Positions 62,075-64,000 of a stretch of 64,000 nt of DNA are shown piece after piece. A program made the position numbers and the translations under genes. The notes below the pieces were generated by a model. It saw nothing but the letters and a program-made list of their open reading frames with translations. It did no database searches and was not told where the DNA came from. Within the stretch, counting starts at the first letter, position 1; every line of letters starts with the position of its first letter. The DNA comes from Psophocarpus tetragonolobus (lineage: Eukaryota; Streptophyta; Magnoliopsida; Fabales; Fabaceae): the NCBI GenBank assembly GCA_037954015.1, contig CM075695.1, positions 13,231,652 through 13,295,651 of the forward strand, read 5' to 3'.

Positions 62075-64000
62075 GTGGGGATGATGGAGAAGAAGTGGAA
62101 GAAGGAGAACAAGAGGTAGAAATGCAAGTGAAAGCAGAAGAAGGAGAAAAAGAGGGATGTGACGAAGGAAAGGAAGAAGAAGAAGGAGATGAAGAGGAAG
62201 AAAAGAAAGGAAAGGAGAGGATGAAGAAGAAGTGGAAGAAAGAGAACAAAAGGAGGCAGGAGAAGTGGAAGAAAGATAAGAAGAGGAAGAAGAATAGAAG
62301 AAGTGGAAGAAGGAGAACAAAAGGAAGAAGAAGAAGATGTGGAAAGTGAAGAAGGTGAACAAGAGGAGGAAGAACAAGTAGTGGAAGGAGGTGAGATGAA
62401 GAAGAAGAATTGGAACAAGGAGAAAAGGAGGAAAAGGAAGAAGGAGTGGAAGGGAAGGGAAGAAGAAGCAGCAGAAGTGGAATCTGGAGGAGAAGAGGAA
62501 GAAGAAGAAGAAGTGTAAGCATAAGATTTGGGGGAAGGAGAAGAAGAGGAAGAGCAACAATGGGAAGCAACAGAAGTGGGGGATGGAGAAAAAGAGGAAG
62601 GAGAAGACGGAAAGGAAAGATAAAGAAGTTTTGGAAGGAGAAGAAATGGAAGAAGAGGAAGAAGAAGAAGTGTAAGCAGAAGAAGCGGAAGAAGGAGACG
62701 AAAATGAAGAAGAACAACAAGTAGAAGTAGAAGAAGTGGTAGAAGGAGAGAATAAGAGGAATAGGAGGACTGGAAGAAGGAGGAAATGATGTGAATTGGA
62801 AGAACAACAATTGGAAGAAGAGGTAGAAGGAGAACAAGAGGAAGAACGAGAAGAAGAGGAAGAAGTGGAAGAAGGAGAACGGGAGGAGGAAGAAGAGGTG
62901 GCAGAAGGAGAAGAAGAGGAAGAAGAAGAATTGGAAGAACGAGAAGAAAAGGAAGAAGTGCAAGTGGAAAAAGGAGAACAATAGGAAGAAGAAAAAGAAG
63001 TGGAAGAATGAGAAAAAGAGGAGGAAGAAGAAGCAATGGAAGGAAAGGGGATGAAGAAGAGGTGGAACAATGAGTAGAAGAAGAAGGGGAGGAAGAAGAA
63101 GTAGTGTAGGCAGAAGAAGGGCAAGAAGGAGAAGAGAGGGAAGAAGAAGAAGAAGGGGAGGAATAAGAAGTAGTGTAGGCAGAAGAAGGAAGAAGGAGAA
63201 GAGAGGGAAGAAGAAGAACAAGTGGATGTAGTAGAAGTGGAAGAAGCTGAACAAGAGGAAGAAGAAGAAGTAGTTGAAGGAGTGGGGATGAAGTGGAAGA
63301 AGGAGAACAAGAGGTAGAAATGCAAGTGGAAGCAGAAGAAGGAGAAAAAGAGGGATATGACGAAGGAAAGGAAGAAGAAGAAGGAGATGAAGAGGAAGAA
63401 AAGAAAGGAAAGGAGAGGAGGAAGGAGAAGTGGAAGAAAGACAATAAGGGGAGGCAGGAGAAGTGGAAGAAAGATAAGAAGAGGAAGAAGAATGAGAGTA
63501 ACTAGAAGAAGTGGAAGAAGGAGAAGAAAAGAAAGAAGAAGAAGATGTGGAAAGTGAAGAAGGTGAATAAGAGCTGGAAGAAGATGTAGTGGAAGGATGT
63601 GAGATGAAGAAGAAAAATTGGAACAAGGAGAAAAGGAGGAAAAGGAAGAAGGAGGGGAAGGGAAGGGAAGGGAAGAAGAAGCAGAAGAGGTGGAATCTAG
63701 AGGAGAAGAGGAAGAAGAAGAAGAAGTGTAAGCATAAGATTTAGGGGAAGGAGAAGAAGAGGAAGAGCAACAATGGGAAGCAACAGAAGTGGGGGATGGA
63801 GAAAAAGAGGAAGGAGAAGACGGAAAGGAAAGAAGAAGAAGCTGTGGAAGGAAAAGAAATGGAAGAAGAGGAAGAAGAAGAAGTGTAAGCAGAATAAGCG
63901 GAAGAAGGAGACGAAAATGAAGAAGAACAACAAGTAGAGGTAGAAGAAGAGGTAGAAGGAGAACAAGAGGAAGAACGAGAAGAAGAGGAAGAAGTGGAAG
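62075..64000 (+). repeat. GA satellite block at right edge (1926 bp or more)
   Basis: Same satellite as the other GA blocks; marker CTAG at 63502 and a damaged marker near 62295. Contains local duplications near 63120-63200 and a 24-base family C footprint at 62773-62796. Runs out of the window. Confidence 0.92.
62773..62796 (+). repeat. 24-base family C polypurine-tract/LTR-start footprint in satellite
   Basis: Identical to 61954-61977, the C2 polypurine tract plus the first ten bases of the LTR (TGATGTGAAT). It is the only non-satellite text in this block. Confidence 0.75.

Noticed and set aside
1..64000. tRNA, rRNA or host protein genes
   Set aside because: The tRNA-like text is limited to 12-13-base primer-binding sites, and all recognisable proteins are retrotransposon parts.

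Overview
The window is repeat DNA from a plant nuclear genome, almost certainly a dicot. Nothing in it looks like a single-copy host gene. It holds (i) LTR retrotransposons of the Ty3/gypsy superfamily, nearly all broken, and (ii) a strongly strand-asymmetric GA/CT satellite totalling about 21.3 kb, one third of the window. Every family with a visible start site uses the primer-binding sequence TGGTATCAGAGC, which matches the 3' end of plant initiator tRNA-Met. A legume-like source is possible from the feel of the polyprotein, but the species cannot be told from the sequence.

I separate five LTR families. A is about 7 kb with gag-pro-RT-RNaseH-integrase; B is gag-pro plus an LTR, with pol mostly outside the window; C is about 1.9 kb with one small protease-like ORF; D is 4.6 kb with an in-frame pol deletion; E is about 5.3 kb with a gag-like ORF lacking capsid, RT and integrase. 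All five have LTR ends TGATG...ATCA. In A, B and D the polyprotein reading frame runs through the LTR boundary and the LTR encodes its last 35-64 residues (GPMTRAR-type tail). C and E keep a fossil of the same coding at the polypurine tract. This is the layout known for plant centromeric (CRM) chromoviruses, so C, D and E look like non-autonomous relatives of an A-like element.

Layout. 1-4816: B1 (minus), inserted in A1, a minus-strand RT/RNaseH fragment (4817-5793). 5794-7643: C1 (minus). 7644-9035: GA satellite. 9036-18414: two E copies head to head around one shared LTR, an inverted repeat with 3.9-kb arms. 18415-20277: GA satellite. 20278-20683: deleted A remnant (A0) sharing an LTR with A2 (20684-27653). 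27654-39995: 12.3 kb of satellite in the opposite (CT) orientation, built of tandem units of about 1.04-1.09 kb. 39996-40887: solo A LTR. 40888-45238: B2 (minus). 45239-64000: one GA satellite array invaded by D (TSD AGAGG), A4 (TSD GGAGG) and C2.

The satellite is the landing ground and the LTR elements are later arrivals: removing A4 plus one target duplication restores a 1080-bp satellite period. Only family A carries RT and integrase here, and both long copies have stops or frameshifts. The region looks like a pericentromeric or centromeric repeat block, which is an inference from the CRM-like elements and the higher-order satellite.
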